Of a DNA stretch of 64,000 nucleotides, positions 27,501 to 39,595 are shown piece after piece. Position 1 is the first letter of the stretch. Every line of letters starts with the position of its first letter. Source of the stretch: Saxidomus purpurata (Eukaryota; Mollusca; Bivalvia; Venerida; Veneridae); assembly GCA_022818135.1 (NCBI GenBank), contig JAFMSR010000001.1:33701463-33765462 (forward strand), in the 5' to 3' direction. The translations under genes were made by a program, and so were the position numbers. The notes beneath the pieces were generated by a model. That model worked only from the letters and a program-made list of their open reading frames with translations, had not been told where the DNA came from and searched no databases.

Positions 27501-30500
27501 GTGCATTTACTTGGTGGTTTCGAGGGTACAGCGTATGCTTCATGGGTTATTTGGACAAAGATTATCTCTGGATTTATTTTAAACTAGGGATGGGAACGAT
27601 TATTCGAATATTCGAATATTCGAAAATCGGCCGAATATTCGAATGCGAAAATCAAATTCGAATATTCGTAATTATTATTATTATTTTATAAATAGGTAGC
27701 AATCTAAAGAATGCTAATTATGCCGAATAAACCGTTTGTTCTGTATTGTTTGTTTAGAGCGTGTCAAAAATTTCCCAATTAACACGAAAATGCAAGCATA
27801 ATTAAGGGGGCACGTGCGGATTAGCAGTTTGCATCAGGTGTTTTGTGGTGACTTTTTTCTTTTGTTTTTTAATGGTCGCCTGTTTTATGTAACATTTAAA
27901 GTTGTTTATCTCACAATGTTCAGGATCACGTCATGTTTACGGAAACGAATACCAATCACGCTTATACTGTATTAACTCACTGATATACTCTTTCGTTGTC
28001 CAATCATTCAGAATAACTCAATATTTTCCTTTAATAAATGTTTGAATTATTTTTAACTCCTTACTCTAAGTTTGATCTTCCTAAACGATTTAATTTAATG
28101 TACGCTCTATCATTAACATGCCTCCTCGCGTGTTTGGACTTTTTCCAAATTATAATTTGTTTCTTAATATACCGTTTTAAAGTAAACACTTTCATACTAA
28201 AATATGTAGTGGCGTATCCGTCGTGTTAAGAAAATATACATGGACCCACAAACGAATATTCGAATATATTCGATAGCCAACCGTTCGATTGTTTCCCCCC
28301 TATTTTAAACAGAAAACATTGAAGTATTTCGAAAGTTTCTACTTTCCTTTCTCTTTGCCTTCTTAATCATTATATTTAGACATCATCATTTCCCTGCATT
28401 TATACGGTTTCAGGTTTGACATAGGACCAAATAACATCCAAGTGAGTCTTGTGACATTTGGAACACATGCATACAATGAGTTTTTCCTGAACGCATACAG
28501 CAATAAGACAGATGCAATTAATGCCATCATGAATGCTACATATACTGGTGGTACTACCAACACTGCCGAGGCACTTAAATTCGTGCGTCAGAATAGGTAT
28601 GTATGCTTCATCTATAGAAATATGTTCGTATTTTTTCTACCTCTTGTTACACAATTGAAACGCAGTAACTTGACACCGCGTGTCAATCTAGTGATAAAAA
28701 TGTCAATCATTATATTTTTTTGGCCGGGTACTCATTTCATTACAGAAACTGTGTTGGACTGCAAAAGTATGCACTATGTGGCGTTTTTAATAAAAAAAAA
28801 CCAAATACTCAGATGCTCTAAACTTCAAAGAAGCATTCTGTTGAAAAGCAACACAACCTAATGAGACTTTTCAGTTATTTAAACAAAGATAATGTACATA
28901 GCCATTTTCTACCTTTTTAAAAAACATTTTTGTTCATTTTATATGTTAGTTAGTTGCAAACTAAATTCTAAATTAAATGGTGAAATTTTACTCTACTGTT
29001 TTACGTATTTAGCTTCAAACCAGAAAATGGCGGACGTGGAAACTCTTTTACAAGACTTGTGGTCGTGCTTACCGACGGGAACTCCAATTCGCAATACTCT
29101 ACTAAAAGGGAGGCAACAAATCTCCATCACACGGGAGTAAAAGTACATATATTTATTTCATTTGTGTACAGTAGTTATACGGAACTGAACTTGTTATAAC
29201 ATCTTAAATATCCTAAGATATACACGGTTAGAAGCAGATGAAAGATTTTAGTCGAATGGTCTACGTACATTATGGCATCATTTATGGAAATATAAGTAAA
29301 GTTATATAGATAAGGAAAAGGAATTTGAATCTTTCGTTGTAAACCGTTTGTATTTTACATATTTATTTCTTCCCTGCTCTATGTAGCTTTAGATGATTTA
29401 CTAGTCTAAACTGTATTCTCAAATTTCTGAGGCATACACTACCTTCGAAAGAAAAGCAGAATGTTCCGTGAGTAAACTAAAGATCATAAAAAAAAACATT
29501 ATGAAAAGTAACAGGTGTGTAAAATAGCTAATTATTCTGAAAATAATTTATTTAACTCTTTATTTTGAATTTCAAGGTGATTTCTGTGGGCATTGGGTCG
29601 CAGGTTTCACAAACAGAACTTACAAACATTGCATCAGATTCCAGGCGTGTTTTCACTGTTGCTAACTTCAACTCACTGGCTTCGATACAAAAGGAAATAG
29701 AATCTGCCGCATGTAAGAAATGCTCTTTATTCGATAAAAAATATGGATTTGTTTAAAAAAAACTTGAAATATAGGATAATTCCAGTTAATATACTTTAGA
29801 TAACTATTGAAATGATAAATGTGTCATCCTGAAGATGATGAAAAACAATAAGAAATTATCATTCCTTTGTAAACAAGCAAGCAAGGGTGGTTTTATGAAA
29901 GCATATATGGAAATTGGAAAGGATCAACAATATATAAACTTTTAACACCCTGTGAAACAATGATATCTGAAACGTATTGGCTTTATCAGCATTTTATAAG
30001 TTATATAGATACATACATCCTCTAAAGTCATAAAGCTCATAACTCTACATGTTGTGACTTTATCATTATAATGAAAATAGGATCACACTTTATCGAGTAT
30101 TAATCGAGATAAACGAAATTTGTGTCGAAAGATTGAAATGCTTTTCGTCCGTTGTATCGATGACTGCGGACATGAATGCTTATACATGTATATAAAAGGG
30201 TATACATCATCTTTGCTATCCATATGCTGTAAAAGGCACTGATTGTATGATGCATGTAGATATATGTTTTCTTTTCTCTGTGCATTAGGTACAACACCAT
30301 CAGAGTGTGGAGACAAACCGACAGATATAGTTTTTGTTTTGGACTCCTCAGGAAGCGAAGGCTCTGCCAACTTCCATAAACAATTAGATTTTATGACAGA
30401 CTTTGTAAAACAGTTTGATATAGGACCAAGTGATGTTCAAGTGTCGCTGATAACATTTAGTTCAACAGCACACAGTGAATTCTACCTGAACACGTAAGTA

Positions 30501-33500
30501 AATTATACATATTAGAAGAAAATGCTATCACAGTTACATACCTGAACATTAAATTGACATTTCTTGAGCTTAAAGTGACATTATGCAAATTTTTTTAAAG
30601 AAATCCAGCTGAAATAGGTGTGTGTAAAAGGGTAGAGAAAGTAATATATTTTAACCCAATTCATTAAACTCTTCCTGCTACCAGTACGAAGTAATAACTT
30701 TCCAAATATTACTTTTCCTATTTTGACTGGGAGAGTCAATTTAAAGAAAAAACAACTGCATGCAGGAGTTGCGTCTCTTCCACTACCAAAATCTCTCTAC
30801 CAACAACTACAACAACAGAAGGGAGATCACTGCGAAGGAAGGAACTATTATTTGATTTGTCCATTTTTTATTTCTAAAGCACCAAATTCAAATACTAATG
30901 CGGCATTATCATTAGTTTTACACATTTAAATGCACAGCAAACGAAAAGTGCTTCTATAAAACTGTCACCAAAAATACACTATGTGCAGTAAGATGAGCAT
31001 AATGTTACTTTAAGAAAGAGCACAACTTAATCATATAATTTAGATATAAGAATATGAATATAAATTATACATTCTACAATTGTTTTAATTTATTTGTAAA
31101 CCAGTACCGTGGTCTAGATGTTGACTTTGCATACTAAGATAGCTATGGCATTACGCCTTCGGTCAGACCAAACGTATTAAGATTATAACTGTATTTATAT
31201 ATTCTGATATATTTCAAAACACAGAAACCAGGACAAGGCGAGCCTTATTGCCGACATACAGGCAGTCAGATACCGCGGAGGATCCACGGCCACCTATGAT
31301 GGGTTACGATACGCACGTTATTACCATTTAGCCAGCTATCACGGCGCTCGGGCAAACGCCACTAGACTTGTCGTCGTCATGACTGACGGAAGATCCAATG
31401 ACGTCAGTAAAACTGTCAACGAAGCTATAGCGCTAAAGGTAATACATTTTGATAAAATCATTATACAATGTAAATGAAGAATAAGGTTAGGGGTATTAAA
31501 ACGCACTGAAATGAAAATTCAACATTTTATGTACATAGCATAACCTCCAGAAAAATCGCATGCATTTCCTTTAGGTTCTTAATACTAGCTGTAAAGTAAC
31601 AACACAAATTAATTTTTTTCCATTTTACAGAATACTGGCGCAAAGGTTATATCAATTGGAATCGGGGCAAGCGTAAATCAGTACGAGTTAAATTCAATAG
31701 CAACGGACAGAAACCATGCATTTACGGTTGGCAGCTTTGATATTTTACATACACTGCAAGAAGAAATCAAAGAGGAATCTTGTGGAGGTACAAAAATAAT
31801 TTCTACTGCTTACAGCACAATATTTTTGCATTTTCAGACTGTATAAATAGTGTCACAAATAGTATTAATCATTTTTGCGAAACTAAACATTTATACTTCT
31901 ACATCTAGGTGTTAAAACTTCGATTTCAGCAAAATGAATTAAGCAAAACATCTGTTACAGCTCATTTTAGAAAATACTATGATGATCTTAATTTTCCAAA
32001 AATGAAAAATACAACCTTTTATTTTCACAGAGGGAAAGCCAAAGCCTACACCGAACCCTGGTGAGTTATCGTTCACATACAGATGCAATAACATTGTTCA
32101 GATAACTATTATATTAACAATGGTAGAGTACATTTTGAATCTTTTACTTGGAATTCGGTGTCAAAAATCATTTAATGTATAGTAATATCGATGTCAAGGG
32201 GAATACGGGCAATCACTTCCAACAAATAAAACCAAAAATGTAGTTTGTACATTTGTATTCCTATTTCAATTTTCATGAATGTTTTTTATAATTCATGTTT
32301 ATCTTCTTGTTTCAGAATGTGGCAGACAACCGGCAGATATAGTTTTTGTGTTGGATTCTTCTGCCAGTGAGGGCAGCATTAACTTCCAGAAGCAAGTTGA
32401 CTTCGTGAGAGACTTTGCCTACCAGTTTCTAATCGGGCCTCAGGATGTACAGGTCTGTCTGTGTTTTAAAACAAAGCCATTTTGTACCATGAAAGAAACT
32501 AAAACCTCCTCCGTTGACGTGACATATTACACTCATCAAACCTAGAATATGCTCTTTAAGAAAACTTGAGTTACACTTGAAATTTTAAAAATGCAAATGA
32601 GTGACATATGATAAATAATGAAAATTTGGGAGAGTGTTTTTGTGGAAAGTGTAAATAAACAATTAAAGTGACATTATGCACATTTTTTTCAAGTAACAAT
32701 CCAGCTGAAATAGGTGTTGTGTAAAAAGGGTAGAGGAAATAATAGCTTTTAACCCAATACACCAAACTCTTCCTGCTACCAGTACGAAATAAAAACTTTC
32801 CAAATATTACTTTTCCTATTTTGACTGGGAGAGTCAATTTAAGAAAACAACAACTGCATGCAGGAGTTGCTTCCCTTCCACTGCCGAAATCTCTACCAAC
32901 AACATTAATAACACTTTTTAAAGTCCATTGTTTTATTTCTAAAGCACCAACTTCAAATACTAATGCAGTATTATCATTAGTTTAACACATCTAAATGCAC
33001 AGCAACCGGAAATTTCTTTTATAAAACTGTCGCCAAAAATACACTATGTGTAATAAGATGCGCATAATGTCACTTTAAAATAATATACATTATTTCATTG
33101 AATGCTATAGAAATAGGTCGCTATAAATTATCATCAGTTTTATTACAGTTCTACTTCTTTATTCTAGCAAATTCGCAAAAAATGTTATTTAACTAATTTT
33201 TAAGGACATTATACGAACTTCAAACACAACCCTCGTTAAATAAATGTAATGTTGTTATCGTAATATTTTGAAATACTTATTGATCAGACAAATGGTATAA
33301 GATACTGTACGTTAAATATATTTGATCAGAAAATCCTGTAGCTATTGTATATATAGCAAGTGTATTTTAATACATTATATTCATGTATTTTCCCAGATAA
33401 GTGTTGTTGTATTCAGCAGTGGTGCACATGAGCAGTTTCCATTGAACAAATACCATGACCAGGCTTCCCTGCTGTCTGCTATTTCCAAAATCACTTACAA

Positions 33501-36500
33501 CAGCGGGGCAACATACACAGATAGAGCTCTATCTTATGTCAGGAATAGTAGTTTCACCGCGGCCAAGGGTATTCAAAATACCAAATTAATAAACATTTTT
33601 CTCCATGAAATCAGGCCTTTAGAACAATTCGAGACGAATATTGAAATGCCGATATCCTAACTGATCATCAACGTCTGTGATAGCATTATCTATTTTCTGC
33701 GCAATATATGTACTTTATTGTCTGGCCAATGATTTAACACTTTTATTCATTTCTTAAGTTACTAATAATTTCTGGCCACTTGCATTGCCAAAATATGGTA
33801 AACTACATTTTTGTTATAACAGTGCACAATTTATCTTAAAATTTAATAGATAAGCGGACGTTCTGTTCTGTACTGAAATCGTTCATGAGTAGTTCAATGA
33901 TTCCTGTGTAGTTTTTCGCAAATGCTAAATATAATTACTTTTATATTTAATTCAACAGGTGCTCGACCAAATGCAACTGACCTTGTGATAGTCATAACTG
34001 ATGGTCAATCCACTCATCCCACTGAAACTGCAAAACAGGCTAATCTACTTAAAAATCAAACAGGAGTAAAAGTTGTTGCAATTGGTAATCTATACAGTCA
34101 TCGACCCAATGAAATTTACAAAGCATCCATCAGCTTTTTTTATACAATTTTCTTCGAAGAATCCGCTTACTCTTGGGCTTTGTCATCGTATAAAATCTTT
34201 GCATAGTTTTTGCATACATTTTTATGGTGAACACTTACTCAAAATCACACTGCCACGTGGTTCTTGGTATAAAGTCTAACAGAATCGAACTCATAAGTAA
34301 TTATGACGCTTGTATTGGTACAATACATCACAGGATTGCAAGTATTTCAACTGAATTAAAGCTCGAATATAACACATATTCTTTGTTTTAAAATGAAACT
34401 TTATTTAGCCGTAGACTTATACCTAGCATGTGTTTCTTTCTCAGGTATAGGATCAGGAGTAGACCACGCTGAACTAGAAACCATAGCTTCGGACAGTGCA
34501 CATGCTCTTGCTGTAGCAAACTTTAATGCTCTAGACACCATTAAATCGGAGCTCACGTTCGTCGCCTGCCAAAGTAAACTATCGATTGTTCTAAATCTTA
34601 TTGAAATGTTCCATTTTTATTTTTAATTAGTTATGCTATGCTTACAGTTATGCGTAAAATATCTACTTCTGTTAAATTATAAGAAGATGAGTCTTAGACT
34701 AGCTGAAATTAATTTGATACTATATTTTCAGCATGTGGCTTTGTTTCTAAGGCTGACATTGTATTTTTGCTCGATGCGTCATCAAGTGAAGGTTCCCTGA
34801 ATTTCCAGAAACAACTAGACTTCGTGTCTCGAGTTGCCAACGACTTTCAGATCGGCCCTAACCACGTCCAGATCGGCATGGCAACCTTCTCTGATTTTCC
34901 AAATCTGGAATTTTATCTCAACCAGTACCCTACAAAATCTACATTATTGAGTGCTATACAGAAGACGGGCTATCTGACCGGACTCACAAACACTGACCAA
35001 GCTCTCAAATACGTCAGAGAGAATATGTTCTCGCCAAAACATGGTGCCAGAGATGATGCCAAAAATTACCTGATTGTCTTAACTGACGGAGTGTCATCGC
35101 ACACTAACCTGACAATTCAACAAGCACAGTTACTAAAAAGCCAAAACATTGAAATTCTGGCAGTTGGTATAGGTTCAAGTATCAATAAAGATGAACTGAA
35201 CGGCATGGGCTCAGATTCTAGACACGTTTTCGAAGTCTCTTCTTTTGATGCTTTGAAAACCGTGAGAGCAGATATCAAGAAAGCGGCATGCGAAGGTACA
35301 TTAATTTTTTGTATTTGTCTTATTTAAAAATTTGACTCACATTTCAGTACGGCAGTTCTCTTTTCATTTGAAACATTTTAGTGAATAAGTTACTTTTTTA
35401 CTTTAATACTACCTCCGTCTTTAGGGTCTTACATAACTAGGCGTTCAACACGTTAAGCGGTTCAAACAACACCTGCTGCATTTTGATTTTTTTTAAATAG
35501 CACCTTCCATAATATTCTATTATTACACATAGTGAGCTTTTTGTCTCAGTGTTTTCCCGTTTGGTTTCATGTAGATTTGGAATTGCATTTAGTACCTGTA
35601 AAGAAGAATGGTTATCAAACAATAATAGACATTAGAGAAACCATTTGTTTTGCCTCTTTCTCTCTACACTGTTCTTCAAATGCACGTTGTGAAACTGACA
35701 TCAATAATCCTGTCCTATTATTCATAAATATCTTATCTTACGATGACTGACGTCCCTGTACTGCCTTAGTCATGAAAACACTTCTTTCAGTTAATGTCTT
35801 TGTAATTCTTGTTTACAGAGGTGACAACTACAACAACAACACCTGCACCTACCACTACTACTACCACCGTCAGTAAGAACTATTCTTTTGTATGATCTCA
35901 TTTTCAAGTTGCTAGCAGTTAACCAACAATTATTCGATCATTAAGAGAAACTTGACAAGAAAACTATATAAATGCGTCGCTGTTGGATTGTAAACATCTA
36001 CATCTAGCTTTCTGTTCAACATGTACAACTTAGAATTCATTTAATTTTCTTTTACCTTTTCACTACTTGGTCACTTTTTCATCTTCAGAGCTCACTACAA
36101 CAGAACATTTCATACCGGGTATGTATATTGTCGTCGTGTTTTCAAATTATTGACTTAAGACCACTCTAACTTATAGTCATATATGTAAGTTCTGTATGTA
36201 AGGGTGAAAGAATTTTAGACAGAAAACAATATGTAACTAATGGATCTGGGTACATTGGATATTTGATAACTTTTTTAATACTATGTCTGTCATAGAAACA
36301 AATATCTACTTTTTATATTTGTTCAACGTCTTTGGCAGGGTTACAATTCATTTTCTTAGTAACTTTTCTGGAAAGTCAAATTTTTAAATAAAAGCGTGTT
36401 TATATCCTATGTGCATGACTTGACATATAAATGATATCCTTATATGTTAAATTTTGAAAATGCTACATTTTTTTCTATTTTAACTACAAGATTCTTTGGC

Positions 36501-39500
36501 AAGAAGAAAAACTTGTATGTGTAATACGATATTGATGTCACAAAGCCGATATAAGTTTATTATACTGTTTTGGGTTTTACCTTTTTCCATATAATAGCAT
36601 GTCGCTTCACAGTTTTGTGTCTTGCGGAATTCATTTTTGTGCTCATATCAGCAATAAACATTATTTTGTTCTGTCCTTGTATAAGAGTTGAATACTTTTG
36701 TCTTTCATATGTGTTTAATAGTCAAAGGTAAAAGATTTATATGAAGTGGTATTTGTTTTATGTTTTACAGATACAACGACACGTGAGTAAATTTCTGTAC
36801 ATGTACATTGAATTGTACCTAAGTCTTACAACACGACTGGATACTGACTGAATCAAACCTGTATAAAGACTCCGTTGCAGTAGAAGTGAAAATTGTCTTT
36901 CTTTGCAAAGTATCTTTACTAACTAGCTACACCCTAATAAAATCAGTACTGTTAAAACAGTTGTGTGAAGAAGCAGACGGTCTCTATTCGTAAGCATTCC
37001 AATTGCTATTTTTGTGTGAACGGTTTTTGTTTTCATTTTCGTTTAATTTCAGACTTTAGGTGTTTGTATTTTTTTTCATAACATTCGTTTGTAAGTTCTT
37101 GGTGAAAAAAAAACTACTCACATCGGATCGATTTAGTTTAAAACAGTTTTTAAAGATTTAACTATAAATGAAAGTAGAAGCTTCGTTCTAGGACAAATAT
37201 GCGGTAAATGCCTGAAACACTGTTATCAACATAAACTATTCATGTCGATATTAAATTTAGTTTTGCCGTAACTCACGTATTGGATTGCGGAACGCTTTAT
37301 AAAAAGTTTTGATCTTAACTATTTCCATTAGTGTGACTTTTTAAATTCAACATCAAATTCTTTTATTTCAGTTGGTTAGCCCGTGGCACAAATAATAAAC
37401 ATAACCAAGTAAGTATAGCATCATATTTTATTTGACCTTTAAGGCCTTTAAAAAATAAAGGGGTGTGGGGCTAAGGCCTGGGGGTTATTTAACTCCCCGA
37501 AAAACAACTTTTGACCTACGTGTTCTGCGTTGAACTTACCTAAAGCGCGGGTCGAAATATCAGAAATTCTTATGACAAAAATGAATGATTCACAATATAT
37601 GGGTGACGGAAGTTTGTTTTATTATGAAATGTAGTTAAATGAAAAATAATCACATGTCAACATTATAAAATGTTTAAGCCAGTACAAATAATTCGATCTG
37701 CGCTTTGTACAACTTCAAGCGATATGATCTGATGATGTGGATCGAAAATTTTGTGTACCAATGACAAGACCTTGAAACAGAAATAAACAAAGCATACCAG
37801 CAATGAAATATAAATACGTCTGCACAATTGTGTATAACAGAGAAAACCAAAATGTTCTGGGTTACCTTGAGTTGTAATCATGAGTCAGGCCTCGACATGC
37901 AATATAAATGGCGGGTTATTTTGATCCACAAAGTCTTAGTTCCTTCTCGAATGTACGTAAATTATATCTTTTTTTGGACATTTATTTTTTAGGTAAATAT
38001 ATATGTAATCGTTCGTAAAAAAAAAAGTTGTAAAAAAAATAACATCGAAATTTGAAAATCAAAGTACAAACTCTTATATCGAGCTTCGTACGTTTTCGTA
38101 AATTTCCGTAAATATCCGTACTTTTCCGTGATATGCATATGATTATCTTCCGTAATAGCTAACAGCGCTTAATTTATAAAACAGAAAAAATGTCTAATGA
38201 AGCCCGTAAGCTATATACCTTCCTGCAATCGTTTGAAGTTGTATGTACTCTTTTTATTTGTAACATGTTCTTATCATATGCGGCTTCAACAGAAGATTGA
38301 TCTGGTCTGTCTTGCACTACTTTCGCATAGCGCATGTTTACAGTTGTTATTCGCACATAGCACGGTTAAAATTCTTGCAGGGTTTGAAATGTGGTATACT
38401 AACTTAGGCCAAAAACCGTTTTATAAATTATAAAAAAAATGTTGCGGGGTCGTATCGCTTGAGTTTGCTGTATAGTTCCTGGTCTCACGAGATACGGAGC
38501 CTCAAGTGTGATTCTGCACTATGTAGCCAACGAGACAGATGCACTCGCAGTTTAGCCGACTGTTATATCTTTACCATTTTACATAAACGTCACGTGTGTC
38601 TTCCGTGTATGAACAAACAACAGTTATAAAAAGTAGATGCAAAATGTTAATTATCTATGTGGTTTATGTAATGCGAAAAAGACGACATTGTCGTGTATTC
38701 ATTTGTCTTCAAATGTGACGTAAAAAGCAATACCAATTATTTTTCAACTTTTAGCGTAGGAGTATTACCAGAATATACATATATGCTCAACCGACACGAT
38801 AGTAGGAAACTTTGATATATAATGTTGTATTATTCCAGAAAATTTACTATTAACTTAAGGCAATTCAGATAAATATTAATAGGCATAGAATACAATTCAA
38901 GAGCTCTTCTTGATCAATGTTAATTTTTATTAGACTGTTTAAAGCTGCAAACTGCCATTTGACTATATGAAATATGTTTATCAAATAAAATAGCCCATCC
39001 TACAACAACCCTTTCTTCGTACATTTTACCTTTCAAAATAAAATTCATTATAAATGTGTGCCTATGTCGTGATATATTTACTGAATAATGTGTAATGCTC
39101 AATACGTGCGTGGACAGACTGTACATGAAGCAGCCAACAACTGACATGGTTCACAATCAGATTATTGATCTGTTTAATTCTAGTTTGTGGAGCGTCTCGA
39201 GAACTTTAGATCACGTTTCGTTCATTATTTCTTCCATGACTTCCTGTAAAAACCCAACAGTAAACACTACATAAAGAAGTTCGTTGCGAATTAATAAGTA
39301 GCTATTAATTATATCTTTTATTAACTTTAATTAGCTATTATTAACTACCAGCGCTTATTAAGCTGTTAAGTCTTAAACCTACGTGTAACTAAATAATAAA
39401 AACAAAAGGAATAATGATATTAGTACTTGCTACATGTTACATTACTTACAGTAATTGGAATACATGTCAATATATTTTCGTAATTTTATGTTTTATATTT

Positions 39501-39595
39501 TTCAGCCGACAAGATATGACAATAATGAGAATTCAACATACACTTTCGAAATAAATGTAAAACTTTCAGAATAAAGTCAAGTGAAAATGATGTTT
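24041..39595 (+). CDS. Gene B: secreted protein with five vWA domains (complete, paralogue of A)
   Basis: Hand-spliced coding exons: 24041-24104, 24545-24568, 24819-24938, 25414-25539, 26025-26197, 26435-26570, 27041-27058, 27379-27496, 28414-28596, 29013-29142, 29577-29712, 30289-30493, 31225-31438, 31631-31787, 32031-32060, 32316-32452, 33397-33568, 33959-34084, 34445-34573, 34732-35295, 35819-35872, 36089-36118, 36771-36782, 37372-37408 (stop TAG 37377-37379); 3'UTR exon from 39506. In frame throughout, 1021 aa. Exon lengths equal gene A except exon 21 (54 against 45 nt) and the last. Domains: vWA1 30-214, vWA2 221-409, vWA3 410-601, vWA4 612-799, vWA5 800-987. All five MIDAS motifs are intact, so it should be functional. 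The product is probably an extracellular matrix or adhesion protein; the tissue is unknown. Confidence 0.94.
24819..26570 (+). CDS. Gene B exons 3-6: vWA domain 1 (type 1)
   Basis: Exons 24819-24938, 25414-25539, 26025-26197 and 26435-26570. Motifs CAHNKADIVFLLDASYSEG, VQVGIVTFSTYPHNAF, GGTSTDDALKYVRQ, VVLTDGQSSD and VIAIGIGSGV; closing Cys. The donor after exon 4 is normal GTAAGT (25540), where gene A has GC. Same 1, 1, 0 internal phases. Introns show no recognisable repeats. Confidence 0.95.
27041..27058 (+). CDS. Gene B exon 7: 18-nt linker exon
   Basis: Completes the closing Cys of vWA1 and encodes FSEKI; phase 1 at both ends, with acceptor AG 27039-27040 and donor GT 27059. Matches the gene A exon at 4500-4517. 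Confidence 0.87.
   Translation, partial: VFLRK
27379..29712 (+). CDS. Gene B exons 8-11: vWA domain 2 (type 2)
   Basis: Exons 27379-27496, 28414-28596, 29013-29142 and 29577-29712. Motifs TCESKQADIVFVLDASGSEG, FDIGPNNIQVSLVTFG, GGTTNTAEALKFVRQ, VVLTDGNSNSQYS and VISVGIGSQV; closing Cys. Phases 2, 2, 0 as in gene A. Intron 8 carries the hAT-type MITE at 27585-28302. Confidence 0.95.
27577..28310. mobile_element. hAT-type MITE with 8-bp target-site duplication
   Basis: The element 27585-28302 is flanked by perfect direct repeats TTTTAAAC at 27577-27584 and 28303-28310. Ends TAGGGATGGGAACGATTATT and, reverse complemented, TAGGGGGGAAACAATCGAAC share an imperfect terminal inverted repeat. The interior starts and ends with TTCGAATATTCG runs. 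No transposase ORF, so non-autonomous. An 8-bp duplication is a hallmark of the hAT superfamily. In gene B intron 8. Confidence 0.88.
30289..31787 (+). CDS. Gene B exons 12-14: vWA domain 3 (type 3)
   Basis: Exons 30289-30493, 31225-31438 and 31631-31787. Motifs TPSECGDKPTDIVFVLDSSG, FDIGPSDVQVSLITF, YRGGSTATYDGLRYAR, VVVMTDGRSND and VISIGIGASVNQYE; closing ESCGG. MIDAS complete. The intron between exons 12 and 13 contains R1 copy e. Confidence 0.95.
30570..31013 (+). mobile_element. R1 MITE copy e
   Basis: TTAA 30570-30573 with AGTGACATTATGCAAAT; right end GAGCATAATGTTACT and TTAA 31010-31013. About 444 bp, in gene B intron 12. Not present at the matching position in gene A, so inserted after the duplication or lost from A. 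Confidence 0.85.
32031..32060 (+). CDS. Gene B exon 15: Pro-rich linker exon
   Basis: A 30-nt phase 1-1 exon encoding EGKPKPTPNP between vWA3 and vWA4. Equivalent to gene A 15983-16012. Confidence 0.86.
32316..34573 (+). CDS. Gene B exons 16-19: vWA domain 4 (type 4)
   Basis: Exons 32316-32452, 33397-33568, 33959-34084 and 34445-34573. Motifs ECGRQPADIVFVLDSSASEG, ISVVVFSSGAHEQFPLNKYH, SGATYTDRALSYV, ARPNATDLVIVITDGQST and IGSGVDHAELETIASDSAHA; closing VACQ. Phases 0, 1, 1. R1 copy f lies in the first internal intron. Confidence 0.95.
32663..33078 (+). mobile_element. R1 MITE copy f
   Basis: TTAA 32663-32666 with AGTGACATTATGCACAT; right end ATGCGCATAATGTCACT and TTAA 33075-33078. About 416 bp; the segment after CTACCAACAACA is shortened relative to other copies. 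In gene B intron 16. Confidence 0.85.
34732..35295 (+). CDS. Gene B exon 20: single-exon vWA domain 5
   Basis: A 564-nt exon, phase 1-1, same length as gene A exon 20. Begins CGFVSKADIVFLLDASSSEG and includes FQIGPNHVQIGMATF, TGLTNTDQALKYVR, YLIVLTDGVSS and ILAVGIGSSINKDE; closes KAACEG. MIDAS complete and no internal intron. Confidence 0.95.
35819..37408 (+). CDS. Gene B exons 21-24: Thr-rich tail and stop
   Basis: Exons 35819-35872 (EVTTTTTTPAPTTTTTTV), 36089-36118 (KLTTTEHFIP), 36771-36782 (12-nt micro-exon, DTTT) and 37372-37408 (LG then TAG 37377-37379). The Thr run is three residues longer than in gene A. The stop lies 29 nt before a consensus donor (GT 37409), so a spliced 3'UTR is expected; at this distance it should not trigger nonsense-mediated decay under the usual 50-55 nt rule. 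Confidence 0.84.
37473..38410 (+). repeat. M3 repeat, left arm (inverted partner at 42436-43402)
   Basis: Begins AAGGCCTGGGGGTTATTTAA and ends GTGGTATACTAACTTAGGCC. The reverse complement of nearly all of it is found at 42436-43402 with scattered differences. It contains a run of TTTCCGTA-like octamers (38090-38140). Small ORFs in it are not convincingly conserved. In the 3'UTR intron of gene B. Confidence 0.8.
39506..39595 (+). other. Gene B 3'UTR exon with two poly(A) signals
   Basis: Acceptor TTTTTCAG ends at 39505. AATAAA occurs at 39550-39555 and 39570-39575. Similar to the gene A 3'UTR exon near 22560-22584. The 2.1-kb intron before it (37409-39505) contains the left arm of the M3 repeat. 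The cleavage point is approximate. Confidence 0.62.

Noticed and set aside
28038..28229. 63-codon ORF inside the hAT-type element as transposase
   Set aside because: Too short, hydrophobic low-complexity translation, no BED zinc finger or hAT dimerisation motif; the element is non-autonomous.
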